The position numbers and the translations under genes are program-made. Positions 52,358 to 61,103 of a stretch of DNA of 64,000 nt are shown here, one piece after another. The DNA is from UBA4055 sp036721445. Its GTDB lineage: Bacteria > UBA4055. Within the stretch, counting starts at the first letter, position 1. Each line of letters opens with the position of its first letter. Under the pieces are notes generated by a model, which saw only the letters and a program-made list of their open reading frames with translations, did not search any database and was not told the origin of the DNA. The DNA is taken from assembly GCA_036721445.1 (NCBI GenBank), contig DAIMKZ010000001.1, positions 6,953-70,952 on the forward strand, written 5' to 3'.

Positions 52358-52857
52358 TGAGAATACTTGGAATAGACCCGGGAATTTCGTGCACCGGTTA
52401 TGCCGTGCTTGATCAGGGCGATGACGGGGCGGTTTCTCTTGTTGAGCTCGGCGTCATCAAAACATCTCCTTCAGAAACCATATCTCAGAGGCTTAAAACG
52501 ATCTTTGAAGGTGTAGAGGAAGTGATTGTTTCTCTTGAGCCTGAACACCTCGCCATAGAAACAGTGTTCGTCGGTCGGAACGTTCAATCGGCATTAAAGC
52601 TCGGTCAGGCCCGCGGTGTGTCTATTGTCGCAGCGGCGAAAGCCGGTCTCGATGTAATGGAATTTTCTCCCAGAGAGGTAAAGCAGAATATCACGGGCAA
52701 CGGAAATGCAACGAAAGAGCAGGTACAGTTCATGGTAACTTCGATCTTAAAACTGACCAAAGTTCCCAAACCGAACGATGCGGCGGACGCCGTCGCAATT
52801 GCACTTTCATTTATTCAGACCTACAAATACAGATCGCAGATCAACAAACTGAGATAG
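52357..52857 (+). CDS. ruvC: Holliday junction resolvase RuvC
   Basis: An endonuclease that resolves four-way DNA junctions with RuvAB. The four acidic catalytic residues are visible: Asp7 in GIDPGISCTGYAVL, Glu in LAIETVFVGRN near residue 68, and the Asp pair in NDAADAVAIAL near 142. QSALKLGQARGV and EFSPREVKQNITGNGNA complete the family pattern. Length (166) is normal. The start overlaps the yebC stop by one base and ruvA begins four bases after its stop; ruvB is not in the window. Confidence 0.96.
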   Translation: MRILGIDPGISCTGYAVLDQGDDGAVSLVELGVIKTSPSETISQRLKTIFEGVEEVIVSLEPEHLAIETVFVGRNVQSALKLGQARGVSIVAAAKAGLDVMEFSPREVKQNITGNGNATKEQVQFMVTSILKLTKVPKPNDAADAVAIALSFIQTYKYRSQINKLR

Positions 52858-52861
52858 AATT

Positions 52862-53461
52862 ATGATAGAAATGCTTACAGGTGAATTAATTCAAAAAGAA
52901 CCGTCCAGGATAATTATCAGCTGCGGAGGAGTGGGATTTGGAGTTATCATTTCATCGCACACATATTCTTCTCTTGGAGACATTGGATCTGTCCAGACAC
53001 TTCACACATTCTTCAAGGTGAGAGAAGATGATATGTCACTTTATGGATTTTCGGATAAAAAAGAAAAGGAACTTTTTCTGCACCTGAGCTCGGTATCGGG
53101 AATAGGGCCGCGAACAGCGATCCAGGTACTTTCAGAGATCAAATATGACCGGCTTTTTTCTGCGATCACATCCGCCGATGTTACGCTCATATCTCAGGCG
53201 CACGGTGTAGGTAAGAAAACCGCACAGAAAATAGTATTCGAATTAAAAGACAAGATCGGCAGCATCGACGGTATATCCGCTTTGGGAGCTGTAATGGGAG
53301 CTTCGTCTGAAAATTCTGAGGCAGTTACTGCACTTGTCAGACTCGGATACAAAAATGCAGATGCGAACATTGCCGTAGCCCGGATAATTAAAGAAAAAGG
53401 TAAAGATGTTTCTACTCAGGAGATAGTTAAGACCGCTCTGATGGAAAGAATGAAGAATTAG
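52862..53461 (+). CDS. ruvA: Holliday junction branch-migration protein RuvA
   Basis: Binds Holliday junctions as a tetramer and loads the RuvB motor. The 199-residue protein has the OB-fold N-terminal domain (MLTGELIQKEPSRIIISCGG), two helix-hairpin-helix motifs (VSGIGPRTAIQVLS near residue 77; AHGVGKKTAQKIVFELK near 112) and the C-terminal three-helix domain (EAVTALVRLGYKNADANIAV) that contacts RuvB. It follows ruvC by four bases. Unusually, ruvB is not next; a copper ATPase follows after 67 bases. Confidence 0.96.
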   Translation: MIEMLTGELIQKEPSRIIISCGGVGFGVIISSHTYSSLGDIGSVQTLHTFFKVREDDMSLYGFSDKKEKELFLHLSSVSGIGPRTAIQVLSEIKYDRLFSAITSADVTLISQAHGVGKKTAQKIVFELKDKIGSIDGISALGAVMGASSENSEAVTALVRLGYKNADANIAVARIIKEKGKDVSTQEIVKTALMERMKN

Positions 53462-53482
53462 AACATTTATCATATCATCAAA

Positions 53483-53521
53483 GTCCTTTTCATTGTTATA
53501 TTGCATTTAAGGAAAAAGGAC
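53483..53521 (+). promoter_or_regulatory. Inverted repeat able to mask the copA ribosome-binding site
   Basis: Eight-base perfect arms GTCCTTTT (53483-53490) and AAAAGGAC (53514-53521) around a 23-base loop. The right arm contains the AAGGA ribosome-binding site of the copper ATPase. The loop holds a possible -10 (TATATT), so the element could also be a promoter operator. Confidence 0.35.
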
Positions 53522-53528
53522 GGACAAA

Positions 53529-53768
53529 TTGAAAAAGCACATTAATATAGATATAAAGGGAATGCACTGCGCCAGCTGCTCATCGCTTGTTACCCTGTCG
53601 CTGAAGAACCGAAAGGGTATCGAGGATGTTTCAGTGAATCTTCTTATGAACAGTGCCGCTTTGATTATAGATGACCGGGAAATCGGTGTTCCTGACATTA
53701 TTGAAATAATAAACGATCTGGGTTACAAGGCTTCTTTGGCAGAGGAAGGCGTAAAAAAAAAGCCCTGA
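53529..53768 (+). CDS. CopZ-like copper chaperone (zero-frame product of copA)
   Basis: In the zero frame the message encodes only 79 residues: a complete ferredoxin-like heavy-metal domain (INIDIKGMHCASCSSLVTL through INDLGYKASLAEEG) ending VKKKP at a TGA six bases past the slippery site. This equals a free CopZ-type chaperone that carries Cu+ to the ATPase. It would be the default product if ribosomes do not slip. Escherichia coli copA is known to make a chaperone this way by -1 frameshifting; here it is inferred from sequence. Confidence 0.6.
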   Translation: MKKHINIDIKGMHCASCSSLVTLSLKNRKGIEDVSVNLLMNSAALIIDDREIGVPDIIEIINDLGYKASLAEEGVKKKP

Positions 53769-55690
53769 ATGATGAAAGTTTAAAGTTCAGAAAGCTGTTT
53801 TTTCTCTCCCTAATATTCGCCTTCCCTGCCTTTATTCTGGGGATGTTTTTTATGGAACATCCCCTTTTTTATTATCAGAATTACATACTCTGGTTCCTGG
53901 CCACTCCCGTCCAGTTCTATGCCGCGAAAGATATGTATATAAGCGCTTTTAAAGCTTTAAAGAACCGGAGTGCGAATATGGACTCTCTTGTAGTCCTAGG
54001 TACAAGTTCAGCATATTTTTACAGCGTTTTTCTGGTTCTTTCACACGATCATCATAACTATTTCGAGGCCAGTGCCGTTCTGATCACGGTCGTCATACTC
54101 GGAAGATACCTTGAGGCAGTCGCTAAAAGAAAGACCGGTCAGGCAATAGAAAGTCTGATGAAGCTCTCCCCTTCCAATGCAACGGTGATCCGTGACGGCA
54201 ATGAAATACTTATAAGCATCGATGATATCAAGATCGGAGATATTGTGATCGTAAGACCGGGAGAAAAGATACCTGTTGACGGAACTGTCACCGAAGGAAG
54301 TTCAAAAGTTGATGAAAGCATGATAACGGGAGAATCGGTCCCGGTTTCAAAAAAAGAAGGTACAAAAGTCATTGGAGCCACAGTTAATCAGTTCGGAGTT
54401 TTTAAGTTCCGTGCAGAAAAGATCGGATCTGATACTGTTCTTTCCAGAATTATTAAGCTTGTCGAAGATGCACAGAGTAAAAAGGCTCAGATCCAGAGGT
54501 ACGCAGACCTTATATCCTCGTATTTTGTTCCGGCCGTACTTGGAATTGCATTTCTTACATTCGTCATCTGGCTTACGCTGGGGTATGAATTCAATTTCGC
54601 GATAATGACGGCCGTCTCTGTCCTTGTCGTCTCTTGCCCGTGCGCTCTCGGACTTGCTACACCCACTGCCATCATGGTAGGATCCGGGATCGGAGCAAAA
54701 TACGGTATTCTCTTCAAGGGCGGAGATTCTCTTGAAACTGCGCACAGGCTGAAGAACATCGTTTTTGATAAAACAGGCACCCTTACGATAGGCCGACCGG
54801 TCGTAACGGATATGATCGATGTTGAAGATAACAAGAACATGATACTCCTTGCAGCCTCTATGGAAAAACAAAGCGAACACAGTCTTGCAAAAGCAATACT
54901 TGAAAAAACCAGCGGAGAGATACTTTACGCTGCAAAAGATGTTCAGGCGGTATCAGGTCACGGAATTACGGGTGTGATCGAAGGCACTCCGTATTTTCTT
55001 GGAAATGAGGCGTTAATGCAGAAAAACGGAATTGATATAAGCACGCAAGTGGAAACGATAAAAAAGCTCGAAAAAGAAGGAAAGACCGTAGTAATTTTAG
55101 CTTCAAAGGACGGAGTTCAAGGCATCATCGGAATCGCGGATGATGTCAAGGAAACCGCAGCTGAGGCCGTTGCAGATCTGAAAAAGGCGGGGCACAAGAT
55201 ATTCATGATAACAGGTGATAACGAAACTGCCGCTCAGAATATAGGAAAAATACTCGGGATCGATCAGGTCTATGCCCGGACTCTGCCGGAAAATAAATCT
55301 GAAATAGTCAAAAAGATAAAAGAAACAGGCCCGACAGCTATGATCGGCGACGGCATTAATGATTCTCCCGCACTTGCCGAAGCAGATATAGGTATCGCGA
55401 TGGGATCAGGAACAGATGTAGCGATTGAGACCGGTAATATAGTTCTTATGCGTAACGACCTTGAAGATATTTCAAAAGCTATCAGACTCAGCAGACTCAC
55501 GATGAACAGGATCAGACTCAACATGTTCTGGGCCCTGTTTTATAATGTATTGGGTATACCGGTCGCCGCGGGAGTATTCTATGCCTGGACAGGCTGGCTC
55601 TTAAGCCCGATGATAGCCGGAACAGCAATGGCGCTAAGTTCAGTCAGCGTCGTTACCAGTTCGCTTTTGCTCAGGTATAAAAAACTGTGA
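53529..55690 (+). CDS. copA: Copper-exporting P1B-type ATPase, two frames joined by -1 frameshift
   Basis: A Cu+ exporter of about 720 residues read as codons 53529-53762 (slipping back one base there) then 53762-55690. Domain order: N-terminal heavy-metal domain with GMHCASC (Cys14, Cys17), membrane helices, actuator TGES near residue 267, metal-site CPC near 370-372, phosphorylation site DKTGT with Asp414, and GDGINDSPAL near the end. The last helices contain FYNVLGIP and MALSSVSV, the Asn/Tyr and Met/Ser set of Cu+-type pumps. The HP motif reads SEHSLA instead of SEHPLA. The start is TTG with AAGGACGG upstream; no ATG fits. The frame break lies at a programmed-looking slippery site; a sequencing error in the A run is the alternative. 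Confidence 0.85.
53741..53768 (+). other. Programmed -1 ribosomal frameshift signal
   Basis: Zero-frame codons GTA AAA AAA AAG CCC TGA contain the heptamer A-AAA-AAG (53756-53762) in the phase needed for tandem -1 slippage, the same heptamer as in Escherichia coli dnaX. AGAGGAAGG (53741-53749) is a Shine-Dalgarno-like stimulator about ten bases upstream. The stop TGA is at 53766-53768. A weak 5-bp hairpin, CTGAA with TTCAG (53765-53769 and 53786-53790), follows. Confidence 0.6.
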
Positions 55691-55696
55691 TCTGAT

Positions 55697-56005
55697 CTAC
55701 TTTCTCATCCTGCAGCCTGTAGAACCTCCCCCTCCGCCGAAAGTCGCGGCAACACCCAGCAGAAATCCAAAGTTATACCAGGTTCCGTTGTTGTGAACTT
55801 CATATATTCCGATATTATCATTGAACAGTGAAATTACAAATGTGATCGGAGAGATCGTCCCGTGCCAAATCCCGTACCAGAAACCGGCAGGTTCTTTCGT
55901 GAATTCAGTAAAAGTGATCGCATTATTCGGTCCAGCCGTGCAGCCTGCGATTACAAGAAGTGCAATTACGCATGAAACAACTAATACTTTTTTTTTATTT
56001 TTTAT
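55697..56005 (-). CDS. Small lipoprotein without a canonical start codon
   Basis: An open frame of about 100 codons with clear protein character: NKKKVLVVSCVIALLVIAGC is a lipoprotein signal with Cys22, followed by a mature part with FWYGIWHGTISPITFVISLF, IYEVHNNGTWYNFGFLLGV and a Gly-rich end (GGGGGSTGC). The conserved-looking W.G.WHG and EVHN...WYNFGFLLG segments are familiar from small hypothetical membrane proteins of many bacteria. No ATG, GTG or TTG lies in frame; only ATA (56005-56003), directly after AAAGAGG and next to a run of nine A. Either a rare start codon is used or the A run hides a frameshift. It follows the TfoX-like gene by nine bases. Confidence 0.55.
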   Translation of the reverse strand: MKNKKKVLVVSCVIALLVIAGCTAGPNNAITFTEFTKEPAGFWYGIWHGTISPITFVISLFNDNIGIYEVHNNGTWYNFGFLLGVAATFGGGGGSTGCRMRK

Positions 56006-56014
56006 CCTCTTTTT

Positions 56015-56338
56015 TTATCTCTTGTTCTTTTTCGGTTTAGGCAGCGGAAGTTCTTTCTCTGTAACTTTGACAAGCTCGGAAAGCCAGTCGGGGTCATCGA
56101 GATTGTCTATTAGAAAATAATTCTTTGCGCCTGTGTAAGGCGGAGCTTCTTCGGGTTCGCCTATGTATTTTCTGCCTGCTTCAGTAGGCTTGATAAAAAG
56201 CTGGTTGTCAGCCAGAATTGCAGTCATTTTCCCGTTGAGAAATATTCCGTACTCACCGAACATTTTCTTTGCTGTCACTTCGCCTGCGCCTTCAAGCTGC
56301 TCGAGTATATAATCCGCGAAATCTTTGTCTGTAGCCAT
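56015..56338 (-). CDS. TfoX/Sxy N-terminal domain protein
   Basis: A 107-residue protein consisting of a TfoX N-terminal domain: FADYILEQLEGAGEVTAKKMFGEYGIFLNGK, then ILADNQLFIKPTEAGRKYI and the basic tail KPKKNKR. The C-terminal domain found in competence activator Sxy is absent. Single-domain members are widespread and of uncertain function, some thought to be DNA-associated. It is the seventh gene of the minus-strand operon beginning with tag, 19 bases after the oxidoreductase gene. Confidence 0.85.
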   Translation of the reverse strand: MATDKDFADYILEQLEGAGEVTAKKMFGEYGIFLNGKMTAILADNQLFIKPTEAGRKYIGEPEEAPPYTGAKNYFLIDNLDDPDWLSELVKVTEKELPLPKPKKNKR

Positions 56339-56357
56339 AACTCCCCCGCTGATCTGA

Positions 56358-58235
56358 TTATTGAAAGTCCATTAAAGATTCATCTATTCCTTTTCTGATC
56401 TCGAACCAGAAGTTTAAGGCAGCCTCATGCTTATCGTTATCGAACTGCTCAATCCAGTATTTCAGATCTTCCCTGCTCTCGCCGTCAACATCCCGCTTCC
56501 TTTTGAGGAAAGCGTGAATAAAATCAATATTTCTTTCCGATTCGAGAAATACTGTTGCGTTGCGGGAATTTATCCTGCTTGCTGTGAATGAAACGGCCGA
56601 ATTGAATTTTTCCTTCATTCCGTATATATATCCGATTATCTCAGGCATCATTTCCTCTGCCCATGCTCTGTGGAACCTGCATATTCCCATGTTGTCGAGG
56701 ACGAGTTCCTGTTTCAGTCTTTCGGCACAGAATCTTCCCAGATCTCTCGGAGGTACAAAATCGTTCCCGTAATACATGTAGTATTTGCCCATGATAGCCA
56801 TCGGTGCAAGAACTCCGGGTGTCCAGTACTGGTTCGGCGCCATCCAGCCTCTTCTTCCGTTTGATATAAAAACAAAGCTGTTAATGATCTTTTTGCCTGT
56901 CATTTTGTGTATCTTTCTTGCCCATTTTCTCACTCCTTCCGACAGATCAATATCGCCTTTCCCTTCAAGTATCGAATCAATAAGCTCAATCCCGAGTTCA
57001 GCGTTGTGCATCGAATCTTTTACTACATCGAATTTTTCGATCGAGAATTTTGGAAGTTTTGATACGCCGAGCTGATCTTTTGAGAGTATTCCTTCATTTA
57101 ACAGTTCCATGAACCACGAAAGAACGCACCCGCAGTTTATAGCGTCGAGCCCAATTGTGTCGCAGTAGTGATTAAGCATTTCCGCAGCTCTCTGGTCGAA
57201 TATCCCGCACTGAGGTCCCAGGGTCTGATAAGGTTCATAATCTTTCTTATATTCCCCGTTCATTTTTTTGCACACAGCCGCGCACGGTTCCCCGCATGTG
57301 GACTGCTGTTTTTTCTCGATCGTCTCCTCGTTGAACTGCTTCAGATAGTGTGAGGAAATGTATTTCTCATTCAGATCGAGCCTTTCAACTTCGGTCATGT
57401 ATATCGATTTATAATTGAAAGCTATTATTCTGCCTTTGAGAGTAGCATAATTCACTCCAAAAGTTCCGCCCGTGCCGAATTTGGGATCGAAACGGTATTT
57501 CGTGGTGCTTTCAAAATCCTTTGCCGCAAGCTTCTGCTCATACTTCTGCCTGAACCATTCGTCAGCAACATTCCTGTCCCTGAAATCCTCATCAACTTTA
57601 GTTCCGCCGTAAATTATCGAGGCTATACCGTGATCCTGATACAATTTGGAACCGAATCCTCCCCTGCCTGCCCATGTATCAACATAAGTCAGCTTACCTT
57701 TGACAATCGGGACTGAACAAATGCCTCCGAAATCGGTCTGCTTCGAACCCGGTCCTGTGGCAAGTATTCTCGGATCTTTCTCGTATCTTGAGCCGAACTG
57801 TTTATAAGTATGGTCCATGAGAGAATATATCCCTTTTCTGCCGCTTTTCCAGACGCTTTCTATATCTGCCGGCACGATCTCAACTTCGATCTCATCTCCG
57901 TGATTCCTGTTCAGGTAGAGTATTGATTTTGAAGCGGCTTTTCCCACAATACTGACCATATTGATCCCGAGATTGTCAAAGACCAGCCCTGCCCCGCCCA
58001 TTGAAGATATGTAAAAACCTCTCCAGCACGGAGAATATCCTGTAAAAATAAGCCTGTTCGATCCTGGAAAAATTGAGCCTGCAAAGAGTCCCGTACCGAT
58101 GTTGAGCGACCTGTAATTATCAGACATGTGTATCCCGAGATCGACCGGACCGAAATAATCTCCGACCTTGTAACGCCTGACTTTGTAAAACCCGTTCGAG
58201 GCGTCAACGAGTAAAACTTTTAAGATCGCGTCCAT
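56358..58235 (-). CDS. Aldehyde:ferredoxin oxidoreductase-family tungstoenzyme
   Basis: A 625-residue enzyme that oxidises aldehydes to acids with ferredoxin, using a tungsten bis-pterin and a [4Fe-4S] cluster. The N-terminal half has DYFGPVDLGIHMSDNYRSLN, GYSPCWRGFYISSMGGAG and LATGPGSK. Cluster ligands are in STCGEPCAAVCKKMNG near residue 318, with spacing Cx3Cx3C rather than the usual Cx2Cx3C, and the distal DNMGICRFHR near residue 545. Pterin-site LGPQCGIFD and GLDAINCGCVLSW follow. The spacing marks a distinct subfamily; aldehyde substrate is inferred. It lies 11 bases after the HD-domain gene. Confidence 0.9.
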   Translation of the reverse strand: MDAILKVLLVDASNGFYKVRRYKVGDYFGPVDLGIHMSDNYRSLNIGTGLFAGSIFPGSNRLIFTGYSPCWRGFYISSMGGAGLVFDNLGINMVSIVGKAASKSILYLNRNHGDEIEVEIVPADIESVWKSGRKGIYSLMDHTYKQFGSRYEKDPRILATGPGSKQTDFGGICSVPIVKGKLTYVDTWAGRGGFGSKLYQDHGIASIIYGGTKVDEDFRDRNVADEWFRQKYEQKLAAKDFESTTKYRFDPKFGTGGTFGVNYATLKGRIIAFNYKSIYMTEVERLDLNEKYISSHYLKQFNEETIEKKQQSTCGEPCAAVCKKMNGEYKKDYEPYQTLGPQCGIFDQRAAEMLNHYCDTIGLDAINCGCVLSWFMELLNEGILSKDQLGVSKLPKFSIEKFDVVKDSMHNAELGIELIDSILEGKGDIDLSEGVRKWARKIHKMTGKKIINSFVFISNGRRGWMAPNQYWTPGVLAPMAIMGKYYMYYGNDFVPPRDLGRFCAERLKQELVLDNMGICRFHRAWAEEMMPEIIGYIYGMKEKFNSAVSFTASRINSRNATVFLESERNIDFIHAFLKRKRDVDGESREDLKYWIEQFDNDKHEAALNFWFEIRKGIDESLMDFQ

Positions 58236-58246
58236 AATACTCCTTT

Positions 58247-59047
58247 TTACAAATATCTTTTCAAATCCTGCCCGATTATACCGGCGTAAAGCTCGATGTG
58301 CTTTTTGACGGGGCTCATGTTGATCTTTTTCATCAACACTTCCTCGATCTGGAAAAAACCTGCAGATTCGGTCATTTCAACCTGTATCCTCAAGGGCAAC
58401 TCTTTCCCCTCTTCGAGATAGACCTTTTTTATGGCAGCGGATGAATATTTGTGTATGTCTCCGACCTTTGATCCGCTTTCCATGATAAGCGGTATCCTCG
58501 CCCTTCCGCCTTCCATATCGCAGCCGTCAGCTACAAGTACGACCCCTGCTTCAAGCGAGTGTATTTTCTGCGTGCCCATGTGACCGATCATGCCTTCGAA
58601 TATCAGTGATTTTATTACAAGCTGCATCCTAAGGTCGTCAGGATAAATAACTCTCATTATCTCATTCACCTTGTCCTGAGTCAGTGTTACGCTCATTCTT
58701 TCGTGCCCGTCCCTGCCTATGCTCATTCCGATATCGTGCAGAAATGCCGCCGTGAACACCGCGATCCTGCTGTCTTCAAATGTTCCGTAATTCTCAAGCT
58801 CGAGATTGAATTTGATCCCTGCACCGTTGAGTATGTTCATTATTTTTATCGCGTTCGAAGCCACTTTACGCATATGAACGGGACCGTGATCATTGTAGTT
58901 CAGCCTGGTTATCGAAACTGTGTTAGCATAATCCTGGAGAGCTTCTATCTCCTTGTCTTCTATCATTAATTCGGCAAGCTGAAGGAGCTTTCCGTCAAGA
59001 TGGCTCAATATCGACTTATCGAGCTGTTTTTCGAATTTTGATTTCAT
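58247..59047 (-). CDS. HD-domain phosphohydrolase
   Basis: A 266-residue cytosolic protein with a metal-dependent HD domain: NDHGPVHMRKVASNA (first His) near residue 55, FLHDIGMSIGRDGHERMSV (the HD pair and following His residues) near 102 and VLVADGCDM (closing Asp) near 170. Related proteins hydrolyse nucleotides, cyclic nucleotides or (p)ppGpp; no second domain is seen to narrow this. The gene starts within the last base of mscS and precedes the oxidoreductase gene by 11 bases. Confidence 0.85.
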   Translation of the reverse strand: MKSKFEKQLDKSILSHLDGKLLQLAELMIEDKEIEALQDYANTVSITRLNYNDHGPVHMRKVASNAIKIMNILNGAGIKFNLELENYGTFEDSRIAVFTAAFLHDIGMSIGRDGHERMSVTLTQDKVNEIMRVIYPDDLRMQLVIKSLIFEGMIGHMGTQKIHSLEAGVVLVADGCDMEGGRARIPLIMESGSKVGDIHKYSSAAIKKVYLEEGKELPLRIQVEMTESAGFFQIEEVLMKKINMSPVKKHIELYAGIIGQDLKRYL

Positions 59048-59970
59048 TATTCCCCCTTTAAGACATTCAGTTTTAGAGGATTTATCTCCTCGCCCCAGTA
59101 AACAGTTGTGTGGGGGAAAGGAATTTCGATATTATTCTCATCGAATGCGTATTTTATCCTGCGCCTGTACTCCCTGCCAATCGCCCACTGATGCATAGGT
59201 ACGGTTTTCAGTCTTGTTTTTATCACAAGCGCACTATCGCCGAATTTATCCAGCCCGAGGATCTCGATTGGCTCGATTATAATATCTTTATATTCGGGAT
59301 CCGTCGCAAGCTTTTCTCCCACAGACTTCATTATATTCATGACAGCATCTACATCTTCCTTATACGCTACCCCTATTTCAAGCACGATCGCCGACCACTC
59401 CTTTGTCATATTCGAAAGAGTATTAATTCTACCGTTCTGGAAGATATGAACGGTTCCGGTCATATCTCTAAGCACTACAGTTCTAAGCTCTATCTTTTCG
59501 ACCATACCGCCTACTCCGTTGATCTCAGCGTAATCTCCTCTTCTTATCTGATCTTCCATAAGCATGAAAAATCCTGAAATAAAATCCCGAACTAGTTCCT
59601 GAGCACCAAAACCGACAGCAAGACCAACGATACCTGCTCCGGCGAGGATAGGAGCAATGTCGAGCCCGAGCTGCCTTAAAATTATCATGCCGAAAACGAC
59701 CCAGATCACAAGCCTGCCCAGCCTTTTTATTATACCCATCAGAGTGGTTATTCTTTTCTCTGCCTCAGCCTTTTGTACACCTGTATGATGTTCACCCGCT
59801 TTTTTGAGAAGAACGGCCTTGAATTTGTCAAATAGGAACCATTCTATTTTCAAAGCAATTACAAAAAGAATTATCAGAACAAGCATGACAGGGATTTCTT
59901 TTACAACCCAGTCCACAATAGTATTAATGAAACCGAGCCAGTATTCTTTTGTCGTAAACTCTAACATCAC
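59047..59970 (-). CDS. MscS-family mechanosensitive ion channel
   Basis: A 307-residue inner-membrane channel. Two N-terminal helices (VVKEIPVMLVLIILFVIAL; LVIWVVFGMIILRQLGL) precede the pore helix and its glycine/alanine pattern APILAGAGIVGLAVGFGAQE near residue 105, followed by the beta domain (GDYAEINGVGGMVEKIELR) and the C-terminal FDENNIEIPFPHTTVYWGE. It opens under membrane tension to release solutes. It begins two bases after the M20 gene and overlaps the HD gene by one base. Confidence 0.93.
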   Translation of the reverse strand: MMLEFTTKEYWLGFINTIVDWVVKEIPVMLVLIILFVIALKIEWFLFDKFKAVLLKKAGEHHTGVQKAEAEKRITTLMGIIKRLGRLVIWVVFGMIILRQLGLDIAPILAGAGIVGLAVGFGAQELVRDFISGFFMLMEDQIRRGDYAEINGVGGMVEKIELRTVVLRDMTGTVHIFQNGRINTLSNMTKEWSAIVLEIGVAYKEDVDAVMNIMKSVGEKLATDPEYKDIIIEPIEILGLDKFGDSALVIKTRLKTVPMHQWAIGREYRRRIKYAFDENNIEIPFPHTTVYWGEEINPLKLNVLKGE

Positions 59971-59972
59971 TT

Positions 59973-61103
59973 TTATGCTCCTTTAAGTTTTGCATTATAG
60001 ATCGTTTTATACATCTCGACGCCTGTTTTGATGATATTATCGTTAAAATCGTAGCCAAGCGCATGAAGATGAGGCTGTTTTATGCCTGATCCAATCCCGA
60101 AAAAACAAATTTGAGTCAGTTCATTATAGAATGCGAAATCCTCCGACCAGAAATAAGGTTCTTTGAGATATTCGTAAGAGAATGCTTTTTCAGAGCATAA
60201 TTTATCTATGAAGGAAACCATTTCATCACAGTTCTCAACAGCGGGAAAGTATTCAAAGTATTCGTATTCCGATATTGTTCCCAGATCAGAAGATATTTTA
60301 TTTATCTCCGCCTCGATCAAAGAGGATATTTTATCCATATCGCTGTTCGAATAAGCTCTGATCGTCATATACACTTCACCCTTATCAGGCGCTATTCCAA
60401 AATTCTTGTTGCCTGCTTTCATCCCGACTACGGTGATCAGTATCTTTGAACCAAAGATGTCTTTTTGATCCGATTTAAGCTGTTCAACGAATTCTATCAG
60501 CCTTGTAATAGCCGGCACAGGACTTATACCGTTCTCGGGCTGTGATGAATGCGATGTTTTCCCATTGAACCTGACCTCCAGACCGATTGATGCGGACGCG
60601 AAGCTGTTATGCCTCAGATAGATCGTGCTTTCCTCAAGCCCCGGCAGATTATGAAACCCGAAAGTTTTGTGTATGCCCAGTGATTTGAACTTTTCGTCAT
60701 TCACAAGAGCTTTCGCGCCCTCACCTGTTTCCTCTGCGGACTGAAATATAAGCACTGCTTTCCCGGACTCCGGTCTGTTCTGCGAGATATGTTCGGCAAG
60801 ACCGAGCAGGATAGTGCTGTGCCCGTCGTGACCGCAGAGGTGCGAGACCAGCGGGTCTTTCGACCGGTGCGCGAAAGTGCCCGTTTCGCTGATCGGTAGC
60901 GCGTCAATGTCCGCTCTGATGGCGATGTTTTCGCCTGCGGTTTTTGAGTCAAAAACCGCGATCAGAGAACCTGAGAGCTCTAAAAGCTCATCGGGGTTCA
61001 TAGTTTCAAGCATATTTTTCAGGTAAGCTCTCGTGTTCACTTCCTTCCCTGAAAGCTCGGCCATAGAGTGAAGCTCTTTTCTGATCTTTACAAGATCAAA
61101 CAT
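59973..61103 (-). CDS. M20-family amidohydrolase (second copy)
   Basis: A 376-residue amidohydrolase paralogous in family to that at 863-2008. Metal site HLCGHDGHSTILL near residue 93, catalytic Glu in SAEETGEGAK near 130, lid-domain GKTSHSSQPENG near 187 and SEDFAFYNE near 318 are visible. It is a cytosolic zinc enzyme acting on N-acyl amino acids or small peptides; the substrate is unknown. Its start overlaps the UV endonuclease stop by eight bases and mscS begins two bases after its stop, so it belongs to the tag operon. Confidence 0.88.
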   Translation of the reverse strand: MFDLVKIRKELHSMAELSGKEVNTRAYLKNMLETMNPDELLELSGSLIAVFDSKTAGENIAIRADIDALPISETGTFAHRSKDPLVSHLCGHDGHSTILLGLAEHISQNRPESGKAVLIFQSAEETGEGAKALVNDEKFKSLGIHKTFGFHNLPGLEESTIYLRHNSFASASIGLEVRFNGKTSHSSQPENGISPVPAITRLIEFVEQLKSDQKDIFGSKILITVVGMKAGNKNFGIAPDKGEVYMTIRAYSNSDMDKISSLIEAEINKISSDLGTISEYEYFEYFPAVENCDEMVSFIDKLCSEKAFSYEYLKEPYFWSEDFAFYNELTQICFFGIGSGIKQPHLHALGYDFNDNIIKTGVEMYKTIYNAKLKGA

